From Pantoea coffeiphila (GTDB lineage: Bacteria > Pseudomonadota > Gammaproteobacteria > Enterobacterales > Enterobacteriaceae): 64,000 nucleotides of DNA. The notes below the pieces were generated by a model. That model searched no databases, was not told where the DNA came from, and saw only the letters and a list, made by a program, of their open reading frames with translations. The position numbers and the translations under genes were made by a program. Where the stretch lies: assembly GCF_016909495.1 (NCBI RefSeq), contig NZ_JAFBFW010000006.1:372001-436000 (forward strand), given 5' to 3'. This document shows positions 52,438 to 61,056 of this stretch, one piece after another. Each line of letters starts with the position of its first letter. The first letter of the stretch is position 1.

Positions 52438-53163
52438 TCAGGCTTTCACTGTTGTATAACGCTCGGCCAGCTTATCGAGGAAGGTGTACAGCACCTGGTT
52501 CATCGCCCGGTAGTCATGGGCGCGCAGCTCATCCGGTGTATTCACAAAACGAAATTCAGCCGCGCGGCTGAGATCGTTTTCAGAGTGGGCAATGAGCAAT
52601 TCAACCACTTCGGGTGTCAGTTCCATATGGCACTGGAAGCCGAAGACGCGATCGGAATAGGCCACAATCTGTCGCGGGCACCCTTCGCTGTAGGCGATGA
52701 TGCGCGCATCGGGCGTCAGGCCCGGCATATCGTTATGCCAGTGCCCGACTTCCAGCGTCTGGCCGAAATGTGAAAACAGCACATCATCCGCTGCGGCATC
52801 GGTCAGGAAGATGGGGAACTTGCCGATCTCTTTTTCCGGGCTGTGGGCAAACGGCGCACTCAGCGCTTCGCCAATCAGCTGCGAACCGAGGCAGATACCG
52901 ATAACCGCTTTGCCCGCTTTGAAAGCCGACGCAATCAGCACCTGTTCACCTTTGGAATCAAAGTGCGGGCACGCTTCCGGTGTGGTTGCCGGGTCCTGCG
53001 GGCCGCCCATCACGATCAGAAAATCAATATCGGTGATGGCCTTCGGTAGCGGATCGCCGGCGTAGACCCGGGAAAAGGTCACATCATGGCCACGCTCTCT
53101 GGCCCAGGTTTCATAAGCGCCCGGGGCTTCAAAACTTTCATGTACGATGAAATGTACGCGCAT
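52438..53163 (-). CDS. Class I glutamine amidotransferase-like protein
   Basis: A 241-residue GATase1 protein. The nucleophile Cys is in GICLGSQLIGEAL, the His in FGFQCHMELTPEVVELL (H-x-E), and MGGPQDPATTP is the oxyanion strand. It resembles the stand-alone GMP-synthase-like amidotransferases (for example those acting on gamma-glutamyl compounds), not GuaA itself. It lies 36 bp downstream of the PtsJ-type regulator gene on the same strand and may be co-transcribed. Confidence 0.83.
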   Translation of the reverse strand: MRVHFIVHESFEAPGAYETWARERGHDVTFSRVYAGDPLPKAITDIDFLIVMGGPQDPATTPEACPHFDSKGEQVLIASAFKAGKAVIGICLGSQLIGEALSAPFAHSPEKEIGKFPIFLTDAAADDVLFSHFGQTLEVGHWHNDMPGLTPDARIIAYSEGCPRQIVAYSDRVFGFQCHMELTPEVVELLIAHSENDLSRAAEFRFVNTPDELRAHDYRAMNQVLYTFLDKLAERYTTVKA

Positions 53164-53199
53164 TGCAGGTAACTCCGTTGATCGTTATACAGGCCCGTT

Positions 53200-54528
53200 T
53201 CAGGCCAGCTGAGGGATAAAGGTCTGGCGCGATGCAGAGAGGATCGCTGCCAGAGACTGCGCAATCTGTTCGGTTTCCGCCGGGTTAAGATCGGAGACGG
53301 TAATCCGCAAACCGCTACTGCTGCCGCCGAGCGCGAAGGAATCCCCGCCCCTGACCAGCCATCCGCGCTGGGCCAGCTGCATGACAATGGCCGATGTGTC
53401 ACCGACAAGCGGAACCCAGATATTCAGTCCGTCATGCTGTGACGAAATAGTGACACCGTAACGTTTTAATGCCGTCACTAATCCTTCCCGCTGCTGCTGA
53501 TAGCGCTGGCGCGCTTGCTCAATCGTCTGGCGGAACTGTGGTGACGTTATGGATGCACCGGCCAGGTCCTGAAGAATATGACTGACCCAGTTGGTGCCGG
53601 TATTAAGCCGCTGCCGCAGGCGGGCGGACGTCTCGCCATCGCTGGCGACAAAAGCCAGCCGCAAATCAGGCCCGAGAAATTTCGACGTCGAGCGGATCAG
53701 CACCCAGTTCTGCGTATTAACCGGAATAACATGATGATAATCCTGCGTGGAGAGCAGAGAAAAATGGTCGTCCACAATCACCAGCACCTGCGGGTAGCTT
53801 TCCAGCAGGCTACGGATCTGTGCGGCTCTGCCAGAACTTAAGCCGTAACCGGTAGGATTGTGCGCGCGCGGGGTAATAATGACCGCCTTCACGCCGGTTT
53901 CCAGCTGGCTCGCCAGCGCTTCCGGCTGCATTCCCTCAGTATCGACCGGCACCGGGCAAACCTGCAGACGGTTATGTTTTAGCGTGCTGATACTGCTGAG
54001 AAAGCAGGGATCTTCCACGGCCACCCGATCGCCGGCAATCAGCCAGGTTGCCAGCACGCGCTCTACCGCATCGACCGCACCACTGGTCAGATTCAGTTCG
54101 AAGCGGGTTGATAAGTCAGCCTGTAACCATTCACGCCCTGCCTCTTCCAGTTCAGGGCGAATAGTGGCTTCACCGTAAAGGCTTGGCGAACTGCGGATAA
54201 AGGTCACGAGGTCATGAAGTTTTGGCAGAACGTCGGGGGAAGGATTGCCGCTGGCAAGATCCTTTAAAGTCAGGCCGACGGTGCTCCCCTCCAGCTCAAC
54301 GTCAGATACGGCGTCGCGAATAATGGTGCCGTTACGCCCCTGCGAGAGCGCAAACCCCGCATCGGTTAGCCGTTTATAAGCCAGTGCAACCGTATTGCGA
54401 TTGACCCCCAGCTCGCTTGCCAGCTCCCGGACGGAAGGAAGCAGCATTCCCGGTGTCAGCTCGCGGGCATGTACCAGAGATCGAATGCTGTCGAAAATTT
54501 CACCTGCTGTTTTACCGTTTATCTTCAT
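53200..54528 (-). CDS. ptsJ: MocR-like PLP-dependent regulator, PtsJ-type
   Basis: A 442-residue fusion of GntR winged helix (LLPSVRELASELGVNRNTVALAYKRLTDAGFALSQGRNGTII) with an aminotransferase domain. PLP Lys is in LIRSTSKFLGPDLRLAF, and RAHNPTGYGLSS is the substrate loop. In Salmonella PtsJ represses pdxK in vitamin B6 salvage. Here the gene is divergent from a YggS paralogue and pdxK, which supports the same role. Direct repeats in the 51-bp gap are the likely site. Confidence 0.85.
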   Translation of the reverse strand: MKINGKTAGEIFDSIRSLVHARELTPGMLLPSVRELASELGVNRNTVALAYKRLTDAGFALSQGRNGTIIRDAVSDVELEGSTVGLTLKDLASGNPSPDVLPKLHDLVTFIRSSPSLYGEATIRPELEEAGREWLQADLSTRFELNLTSGAVDAVERVLATWLIAGDRVAVEDPCFLSSISTLKHNRLQVCPVPVDTEGMQPEALASQLETGVKAVIITPRAHNPTGYGLSSGRAAQIRSLLESYPQVLVIVDDHFSLLSTQDYHHVIPVNTQNWVLIRSTSKFLGPDLRLAFVASDGETSARLRQRLNTGTNWVSHILQDLAGASITSPQFRQTIEQARQRYQQQREGLVTALKRYGVTISSQHDGLNIWVPLVGDTSAIVMQLAQRGWLVRGGDSFALGGSSSGLRITVSDLNPAETEQIAQSLAAILSASRQTFIPQLA

Positions 54529-54536
54529 TGAACTGT

Positions 54537-54569
54537 GACAAAATTAAGTTTAGCCTAGGACAATGTTAA
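54537..54569. promoter_or_regulatory. Direct repeats between ptsJ and the YggS-pdxK operon
   Basis: GACAAAATTAA (54537-54547) and GACAATGTTAA (54559-54569), differing at two bases and 22 bp apart, fit the two-site binding usual for MocR dimers. Confidence 0.55.
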
Positions 54570-54579
54570 TTCACTGCCG

Positions 54580-55407
54580 ATGAGTTGTCTATCCGTTATG
54601 AAAACACACCAGAGTCCCCCTCTCGATCCGGCTGTCGCGGAGCACACGCAGCCGCGCCATGAGATGCATAACCGCTGGCCGCAGGCGGAAAGCGTTGAGG
54701 ATTTCCGCCATAACCTGGCAGCGGTTCAGGCGCGGATCGACAGCGCCTGCCTGCGCGCCGGGCGCGATCCTTCCGAAGTACGGCTGCTGCCGGTCAGTAA
54801 AACCATGGATGAAGCCCACATTCGCCTGGCGCATCAGGCAGGCTGCACCCTGCTGGGCGAGAATAAAGTTCAGGAGGCGTGGGGAAAATCGCAGGCGATG
54901 GCCGACTTAACCGATCTCAGATGGTCGGTTATCGGTCATCTGCAAACCAATAAAGCGAAGCTGGTTGCCCGCTTTGCCAGTGAATTTCAGGCGCTGGACA
55001 GTCTGCATACCGCAGAGGCACTTGACCGCCGCCTGCAGGCGGAAGGCCGGGCACTGGATGTATTTATACAAGTGAATACCTCAAATGAACCGAGCAAATA
55101 CGGACTGCATCCCGATGCTGCTGGCGAATTTATGCAGAAAATTCAGGGCCTGGATACCCTGCGCGTGCGCGGTCTGATGACTCTCGCCGAATTCAGTTCC
55201 AACGCCGCACGCGTGCGGGCCTGTTTTGTGCGGCTGCGAACGCTGCGGGATCGCCTCGGTGATGCACAGCAGCTGGCGCTGTCGATGGGTATGTCCGGGG
55301 ATTTCGAAATCGCGATAGAAGAAGGCGCGACCGTTGTTCGGGTCGGACAGGCTATTTTCGGCGCGCGGTCACTGCCTGACGATCACTTCTGGCCAACGGA
55401 GAAATAA
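54580..55407 (+). CDS. YggS/PLPBP-family pyridoxal phosphate-binding protein, paralogue
   Basis: A protein of up to 275 residues with the YggS fold. PLP Lys74 is in VRLLPVSKTMDEAHI, followed by LGENKVQEAWGKSQ, WSVIGHLQTNKAK, VFIQVNTSNEPSKYG, VRGLMTLAEF and the phosphate-binding LALSMGMSGDFEIAIEEGATVVRVGQAIFG. YggS proteins bind PLP and keep B6 balance. The first ~37 residues are extra and have no clear ribosome site; ATG at 54598 or 54664 could be the true start. It is followed 4 bp later by pdxK. A housekeeping yggS probably exists elsewhere, so this looks like a specialised copy. Confidence 0.82.
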   Translation: MSCLSVMKTHQSPPLDPAVAEHTQPRHEMHNRWPQAESVEDFRHNLAAVQARIDSACLRAGRDPSEVRLLPVSKTMDEAHIRLAHQAGCTLLGENKVQEAWGKSQAMADLTDLRWSVIGHLQTNKAKLVARFASEFQALDSLHTAEALDRRLQAEGRALDVFIQVNTSNEPSKYGLHPDAAGEFMQKIQGLDTLRVRGLMTLAEFSSNAARVRACFVRLRTLRDRLGDAQQLALSMGMSGDFEIAIEEGATVVRVGQAIFGARSLPDDHFWPTEK

Positions 55408-55411
55408 TCTT

Positions 55412-56296
55412 ATGATACCAGGCATCACTCCGGCCCAGCTGCAAAAGCGCCGCCCGGAAAAAAACGCGGATATTATCTCGATCCAGTCGCAGGTCATTTA
55501 CGGCACCGTCGGCAACAGCATTGCCCAGCCTGTGCTGGAAAGCCACGGCTGGCAGGTTCTGGCCGTACCTACTTTTTTACTCAGCAATACGCCCGACTAT
55601 CCCAGCTGCTTCGGCGGTGAGATTTCATCAGACTGGTTCCATGGTTTCCTTCAGGGGCTGCACGATCGCGGGCAGGATGCCCAGCTGCGCGCCATTATTA
55701 CCGGTTACCTGGGCAGCACCGGCAAAGCCGGGGAAGTCAGCCGCTGGCTTCCTGATACGCTGCGGAGCAATCCGGATGCGATGGTGATTATCGATCCGGT
55801 TATGGGTGACGACGACTGCGGTTACTATGTCGATCCGGCGCTGCTGGAGTGGTATCGCGACAGTCTGGCACCGATGGCAACGGGCCTGACGCCCAACCGC
55901 TTTGAACTGGCCTGCCTGAGTGGAAAAACGCTGAAAAACGACGATGATGTAATCTCTGCGGCCCGAACGCTGCTAAACCAGCAAACTCAGTGGATCATCG
56001 TCACCAGTGCCGCACGCGGCGAAGCGGGGAAAACACTGCGTGTTATCTGCGTGACCGCAGAGGCCGTACATATCATCGAGCACGAGGCCTACGACGGTGC
56101 GCCTAAAGGCACCGGCGATATGTTTACCGCGCAGCTGACCGCCCTGCTGCTGAAGGGGTTACCGCTGTTCGACGCGGCAGAACTCGCCTGCCAGCTGACC
56201 CGCCGCAGCGTACTGGATTCGCTGAATGATGGAACAGGACTGCTGAATCCACGGCCGAATATGTCGATCGGTCCGGCGGGAAATGAGACTGACTGA
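55412..56296 (+). CDS. pdxK: Pyridoxine/pyridoxal/pyridoxamine kinase
   Basis: A 294-residue B6 kinase matching E. coli PdxK: ADIISIQSQVIYGTVGNSIAQPVLESHGWQVLAVPTFLLSNTPDYPSCFGG, IIDPVMGDDDCGYYV, and the anion hole with catalytic Asp in KGTGDMFTAQLTALLLKG. It phosphorylates B6 vitamers at the 5'-hydroxyl with ATP. The frame is open from 55334, but ATG at 55412 with GGAG upstream is the family start. Coupled to the YggS-like gene and facing PtsJ. Confidence 0.9.
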   Translation: MIPGITPAQLQKRRPEKNADIISIQSQVIYGTVGNSIAQPVLESHGWQVLAVPTFLLSNTPDYPSCFGGEISSDWFHGFLQGLHDRGQDAQLRAIITGYLGSTGKAGEVSRWLPDTLRSNPDAMVIIDPVMGDDDCGYYVDPALLEWYRDSLAPMATGLTPNRFELACLSGKTLKNDDDVISAARTLLNQQTQWIIVTSAARGEAGKTLRVICVTAEAVHIIEHEAYDGAPKGTGDMFTAQLTALLLKGLPLFDAAELACQLTRRSVLDSLNDGTGLLNPRPNMSIGPAGNETD

Positions 56297-56346
56297 AGCG
56301 GACAGGCAGTGATATTCTGACCGGCTGGCGATAGCCATCGTCGGCG

Positions 56347-57249
56347 CTAAAGACTCTCAGCCTTACCTTGGGCAAACACCCTGTCGGTCAGGAAATCAAC
56401 CAGCGCACGTATCTTCGGCGATGCGTGCTTGCTGGCGGGCCAGAGGATATGGAACACCCCTCTGCGTTTATCGATATCGTCCAACAGGGTCACCAGCTGC
56501 CCTTCCGCAATCAGGTTGTTAATCGCAAACTCCGGCAGAAAAGCAATACCTAACCCCTTGAGGGCAAAGCACACCCGGGTTTCGATATTATTGCATACCA
56601 TGGAAATCGGCAGGTTCATCTCCACTTCGCTGCCAAGCTCCCATTTTTCCAGCTTTCCGCTGTACGGGAAACGATAGTGCATGCAGCGGTGACGCAGCAG
56701 ATCGCCGGGATTTTCCGGCGTGCCGTAGCGGGCAAGATAGGCGGGAGAGGCAACGATTTTCATGGTGAAATTACCCAGCTTTCTGGCCGACAAACGGGAA
56801 TCCATCGGCTGCCCGGTGCGGATCACCGCATCAAACCCTTCCTCAATCACCTCCACCATTCTGTCACTGAAATCCAGATCCAGCTCGATGTCCGGGTAGC
56901 GTGCCATAAAATCGCCCAGCACCGGCAGCAGCAGCGGGCTGACCTGCGGCAGGCTGATGCGCAGGCGTCCCGCCGGTTTTCCCGCCACCTGCGACAGCTC
57001 AAGCTGCGCGGCCTCCATCTCACCGATAATGCGCCGGCTTCGCTCCAGAAACAGCGCCCCTTCAGCCGTCAGCGTCATGCTACGCGTGCTGCGATGGAAC
57101 AGCCGGACGCCCAGCTTTTCCTCCAGCCGGGCAACGCTTTTGCTGACCGCCGAAGCAGAAAGCCCCAGCTGGCGACCCGCCGTCACGAAACTGCGGCTTT
57201 CCGCCACCTGCACAAACACCGTCACGCCGCTGAAGCTGTCCATTTTCAC
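56347..57249 (-). CDS. LysR-family regulator divergent from the serine hydrolase gene
   Basis: A 300-residue LysR protein with HTH FVQVAESRSFVTAGRQLGLSASAVSKSVARLEEKLGVRLFHRSTRSMTLTAEG and a DRMVEVIEEGFDAVIRTGQPMDSRL effector region, as in the DmlR/PgrR group. Divergent from the hydrolase-MFS operon at 57359 and probably its regulator. No clear operator was seen in the 109-bp gap. Confidence 0.88.
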   Translation of the reverse strand: MKMDSFSGVTVFVQVAESRSFVTAGRQLGLSASAVSKSVARLEEKLGVRLFHRSTRSMTLTAEGALFLERSRRIIGEMEAAQLELSQVAGKPAGRLRISLPQVSPLLLPVLGDFMARYPDIELDLDFSDRMVEVIEEGFDAVIRTGQPMDSRLSARKLGNFTMKIVASPAYLARYGTPENPGDLLRHRCMHYRFPYSGKLEKWELGSEVEMNLPISMVCNNIETRVCFALKGLGIAFLPEFAINNLIAEGQLVTLLDDIDKRRGVFHILWPASKHASPKIRALVDFLTDRVFAQGKAESL

Positions 57250-57358
57250 CTGCCGATTAACGAAATTTATTCACGGGTTTACTGAACTATACCCCACTTT
57301 TTCTTTAATACGTCACTGATTAAGGTAGTCGGACATTCACTGTTTTAAGGAATTCCAG

Positions 57359-58546
57359 ATGAGCAACAGCCTTATTCCGCCGGTTTCGGCATCGCTTTCA
57401 GATCGCGTTGGCGCGGTCATTCAACAGGCCCTGGACCAGCAGAGACTGGTGGGTGCGGTTGTGCTGATTGCCCGACATGGCCACATTATTTACCGCCAGG
57501 CCGCCGGACTGGCCGACCGGGAAAACAACCGCGCCATGGCCCCGGGAACGCTATTCCGCCTGGCCTCGGTCAGCAAGCCGATTGTTTCCGCCGCCGCGCT
57601 GGTGCTGGTTGCGCGTGGCCAGCTCGATCTGGACAGCCCGGTCAACCGCCGGCTGCCGGAGTTTACCCCAACGCTGGCAGACGGCAGCCCTGCGACCATC
57701 ACCGCCCGCCAGCTGCTGAGCCACACCGCCGGTCTGGGCTATCGCTTTTTTGAAAGCGATGAACAGGGTCCTTATGCGACGGCGGGCGTTTCCGACGGCA
57801 TGGATTCTTCTGATATATCGCTGGACGAAAACCTGCGGCGCATTGCCCGCGTGCCGTTGCAGTTTGCACCGGGCAGCAGCTGGGCGTACTCACTGGCGAC
57901 CGATGTTCTGGGCGCGCTGGTCGCTCGCGTCCACGGAACCACGCTGAATACGGCAGTTAGCGAGCTGATTACCGAACCACTGGCGATGCGTGACACGGCT
58001 TTTTACAGTACGGAACCACAGCGCGTCGCGTGCGCCTACGTCAATGATCGGCCCCAACCGCATCTGCTGCAGGAAGGTGAAATCGTACCGCCGTTCCCCG
58101 ACGTGGTTGGCATTAATTACAGCCCGGCACGCATTTTCAATGCCGATGCTTTCCCTTCAGCGGGTGCAGGAATGGTCGGATCGGCAGATGATTTTCTGCG
58201 CCTGCTGGAAGCGCTGCGCGATGGAGAAACGCTGCTGCCGCGTACGCTGGTTGATGAAATGTCCCGCGACTGGACGCACGGGCTGGAGCGGGAAGATGCG
58301 CCCGGCATCGGTTTTGGCCTCGGTTTCTCGGTGCTGCGTGACCCCGAACTTGCCGCCTCGCCGGAGTCACCGGGTACCTGGCGCTGGGGGGGAGCCTACG
58401 GCCATTCGTGGTTCGTCGATCCGCAGCAGGGCCTGAGCGTGATTGCCTTTACCAATACGCTGGGCGAAGGGATGTCCGGGCAGTTCGTCAACGATCTGCG
58501 CGATGCGGTTTATGGTGTTTCCGCTACCGGCCGGGAGGCAGCATGA
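57359..58546 (+). CDS. Serine hydrolase of the class C beta-lactamase/esterase VIII fold
   Basis: A 395-residue serine hydrolase. S70-V-S-K73 is the SxxK catalytic motif; Y177-S-L lies at the YxN position. No signal peptide is visible, so it is cytoplasmic, which argues against a role in beta-lactam resistance and for esterase activity. AAGGAATTC precedes the ATG. The stop overlaps the start of the MFS gene by 4 bp. Confidence 0.82.
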   Translation: MSNSLIPPVSASLSDRVGAVIQQALDQQRLVGAVVLIARHGHIIYRQAAGLADRENNRAMAPGTLFRLASVSKPIVSAAALVLVARGQLDLDSPVNRRLPEFTPTLADGSPATITARQLLSHTAGLGYRFFESDEQGPYATAGVSDGMDSSDISLDENLRRIARVPLQFAPGSSWAYSLATDVLGALVARVHGTTLNTAVSELITEPLAMRDTAFYSTEPQRVACAYVNDRPQPHLLQEGEIVPPFPDVVGINYSPARIFNADAFPSAGAGMVGSADDFLRLLEALRDGETLLPRTLVDEMSRDWTHGLEREDAPGIGFGLGFSVLRDPELAASPESPGTWRWGGAYGHSWFVDPQQGLSVIAFTNTLGEGMSGQFVNDLRDAVYGVSATGREAA

Positions 58547-59721
58547 GCAGCGAGATCACCGCGTATATCGAACGCGATCGGCTGCCGGTTTCCGCCCTGC
58601 TCGCCCTGGCGCTGGCCGGATTCATCACCATTCTGACCGAGGCGTTACCGGCCGGACTGTTGCCTGAGATCGGCAGCAGCCTGTCCGTTTCCACCGCCAG
58701 CGCAGGCCAGCTGGTGACGCTGTATGCACTGGGATCGCTGCTGGCGGCGATTCCGCTGACGGTCGCTACCCAAAGCCTGCGCCGCAGGCCGCTACTGCTG
58801 ACGGCGGTGTCCGGTTTTATTGTCGCCAATACGGTAACGGCGCTGTCCGGCGATTATCTGCTGACCCTGGCCGCAAGATTTCTGGCCGGTGTTTCCGCCG
58901 GATTACTGTGGGCGCTGATTGCTGGTTATGCCGCCAGAATGGTCAAGCCGTCGCTGAAAGGACGCGCGATCTCGCTGGCGATGGTCGGTACTCCGCTGGC
59001 GTTGTCTATCGGTATTCCACTGGGTACGTTTATCAGTGGAATTATCGGCTGGCGCAGCTGTTTTATGGCGATTTCCGCACTCAGCGTGCTGCTGATGCTG
59101 TGGATTGCGGTCAGCGTACCCGATTTTGCGGCCCAGCCCGCCGCAAAAAGGCTGCCGCTGTCCGGCGTACTTCGGCTGCCCGGAGTGCGTTCGGTGCTGG
59201 CGGCCACGCTGATTTTCGTGCTGGCGCATAACATTCTTTATACCTATATCGCCCCGTTTTTACAGGCGGTACGGATGGCAGATCGCATCAGCACCGTGCT
59301 GCTGGTGTTCGGCGTTGCATCCCTGCTGGGGATCTGGCTGGTTGGCATTACCATCGACCGCTGGCTGCGGGCGGGCGCGCTACTGTCAACGCTGCTGTTC
59401 GCGCTGGCGATGGTGCTTTTGCAGTGGGGAGGCGGCAGCCCGGCGGTGATATATTCGGCGGTCGTGCTGTGGGGGCTGGCATTTGGCGGCGCACCTTCAC
59501 TGTTCCAGACGGCGCTGGCGAAAACCGCCGATGACTCGGCCGACGTAGCGCAGTCGATGCTGGTCACCGCATGGAATATCGCGATTGCGGGAGGCGGCGC
59601 GGCGGGCGCGGCGATTTTGACCGGGTTCGGCCCGGGTCTGTTTGCCCCCACGTTACTGGCCCTGCTGGCACTCACCTGGGGGACGATCTGGCGGGCAAAA
59701 CGCCACGGATTCAGGGCGTAA
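58543..59721 (+). CDS. MFS exporter coupled to the serine hydrolase
   Basis: A 392-residue DHA1-family facilitator starting MSSEITAYIERDRLPVSALLALALAGFITILTEALPAGLLPEIGSSLSVS. The ATG at 58543 overlaps the hydrolase stop (ATGA); the longer frame from 58408 lies inside the hydrolase gene. RFLAGVSAGLLWALIAGYAARMV is the helix 4 motif of this group, which includes arabinose and drug exporters. Coupling to an esterase suggests that a substrate or product of the hydrolase is exported. Confidence 0.83.
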   Translation: MSSEITAYIERDRLPVSALLALALAGFITILTEALPAGLLPEIGSSLSVSTASAGQLVTLYALGSLLAAIPLTVATQSLRRRPLLLTAVSGFIVANTVTALSGDYLLTLAARFLAGVSAGLLWALIAGYAARMVKPSLKGRAISLAMVGTPLALSIGIPLGTFISGIIGWRSCFMAISALSVLLMLWIAVSVPDFAAQPAAKRLPLSGVLRLPGVRSVLAATLIFVLAHNILYTYIAPFLQAVRMADRISTVLLVFGVASLLGIWLVGITIDRWLRAGALLSTLLFALAMVLLQWGGGSPAVIYSAVVLWGLAFGGAPSLFQTALAKTADDSADVAQSMLVTAWNIAIAGGGAAGAAILTGFGPGLFAPTLLALLALTWGTIWRAKRHGFRA

Positions 59722-59729
59722 CGAGTGGA

Positions 59730-60836
59730 TTAAGGCTCCATAAATAGCAGCGCGCGCTCGCTGAGATGCAGCTTTTCCCCCTGATAGCGGTGAGTCAGCG
59801 CATGATAAGACGGCGCGGCAATAATGGTCTTGATACTGTCGGACAGCGCATTTAACGCCTGCTGCATCTGTGGCAGGTAGTTATGCGTATCGTAAACGCG
59901 GTCGATCCCTTCCAGCGCGTGGTTCATGATCTTACGCGCCACATCGTTTGGCGTATCCAGCGCCGCCAGCCGGGATCGCGCGGTACGGCGCAGGTCGCGG
60001 GTGGTAAACGGCTCCAGGCCCAGCCCGCGATCGGCACGGATCATTCGTCGCAGCGCCTGAGTAATGGCTCCCTTAGATAAAGGACGTGACACTGTCACCG
60101 GTGACGGCACCAGCCAGGGGGAATCCTCCGGGCTGGCCCGCAAGAGTGCATCGATGCAGGTGCGCATCATTGGGGTGATCGGCAGAATATGCTCGCGCTG
60201 CGACTTATTTCGATCGCCCTGCCGCCAGATGCCGGACTCCAGATTAAACTCCTGCTTGCGCGCCTGCACCACCTCATCCGGCCGTCGCGCCGACAGCAGG
60301 CACAGCCTGAGTGCCCAGCGGCACTGCTCGGAAAGCTCCCACTCATCAAGCCCGTGCCAGAACACCCACACTTCCGCATCGCTTAATGTACGGGTTCCCG
60401 GCGGCGTGCTTCTTCCGGCAATATCGCGCTTTTTCATTGCACTTAGCGGTGAATGGTCGAGATATCCCTGAATTTCCGCCCAGCTGAGAAACTGCTTACA
60501 GAGGGAAAAAACGCGCCGCGCTTCCTCTTTTTTACCGTCGGCAATCAGGATATTAAACAGCCGGTTGAGCTGCAGGCGGGTCACCCCGCTCAGAGATCGA
60601 TGGCCAATAACCGGCAGTACGTGCTTCAGCAAAGACGAAACGGCGATTTCCGGACGACGGCGGGTTTGCAGCAGTGAAAGGCGAACCCACAGTTTCATCA
60701 CCTGCTGCACGCTGCCCTCATCTTCGCCGGACTCCAGCTGGATCAGCGAGGCGTTTTGTACCTCGTTCAGCCAGATCAAAACGTGGCGGCCAACGTGAGG
60801 CGAATGCAAAAGCGGTGTTTTCTGTTTTTCAGCCAT
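59730..60836 (-). CDS. Tyrosine recombinase (phage-type integrase) with unusual active site
   Basis: A 368-residue tyrosine recombinase. The N-terminal SAM-like domain spans about residues 45-135, and the catalytic domain follows. Visible catalytic residues are R185 in LLSARRPDE, R283 in TTRDLRRTA, H306 in MNHALEG and Y315 nine residues later. The position that is His or Lys in almost all relatives (the H of HxxR) is Arg280. No tRNA, att repeat or cargo genes are adjacent. It starts 8 bp beyond the stop of the MFS gene on the opposite strand. Could be a remnant of a lost element or a domesticated recombinase. Confidence 0.78.
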   Translation of the reverse strand: MAEKQKTPLLHSPHVGRHVLIWLNEVQNASLIQLESGEDEGSVQQVMKLWVRLSLLQTRRRPEIAVSSLLKHVLPVIGHRSLSGVTRLQLNRLFNILIADGKKEEARRVFSLCKQFLSWAEIQGYLDHSPLSAMKKRDIAGRSTPPGTRTLSDAEVWVFWHGLDEWELSEQCRWALRLCLLSARRPDEVVQARKQEFNLESGIWRQGDRNKSQREHILPITPMMRTCIDALLRASPEDSPWLVPSPVTVSRPLSKGAITQALRRMIRADRGLGLEPFTTRDLRRTARSRLAALDTPNDVARKIMNHALEGIDRVYDTHNYLPQMQQALNALSDSIKTIIAAPSYHALTHRYQGEKLHLSERALLFMEP

Positions 60837-60981
60837 ACGCGGTTCCGGCGATATTTCCCAACAACGATCGGCTTATCCGGCAACGATCGCAGTTAATGAT
60901 GTTCATTCCAGCCCGTTATCTTCTCTTACGCAGAGGGATAGATCGGTGATTTCAAAGCATATTTTACCTCGTAGCGCAGTA

Positions 60982-61010
60982 TGACTCCAGACTTAATAGG
61001 TCTGGAGTCA
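60982..61010. repeat. 29-bp palindrome between integrase and XRE gene
   Basis: TGACTCCAGAC (60982-60992) and its exact inverse GTCTGGAGTCA (61000-61010) flank a 7-base loop. No T run follows on the minus strand, so it is not a standard terminator for the XRE gene; it could be a recombinase site or protein-binding site. Confidence 0.6.
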
Positions 61011-61056
61011 CAAAAATAACGCAGAACGAAATCTGATGAGGATGACGGGTCAATCC

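Noticed and set aside
57359..58546. AmpC-type antibiotic resistance gene
   Set aside because: It has the fold and SxxK motif but no signal peptide, and its neighbours suggest an esterase with an exporter.
59730..60836. Genomic island bounded by the integrase
   Set aside because: No tRNA, att repeats or phage genes were seen on either side, and the flanking genes look like ordinary chromosomal metabolism and transport.
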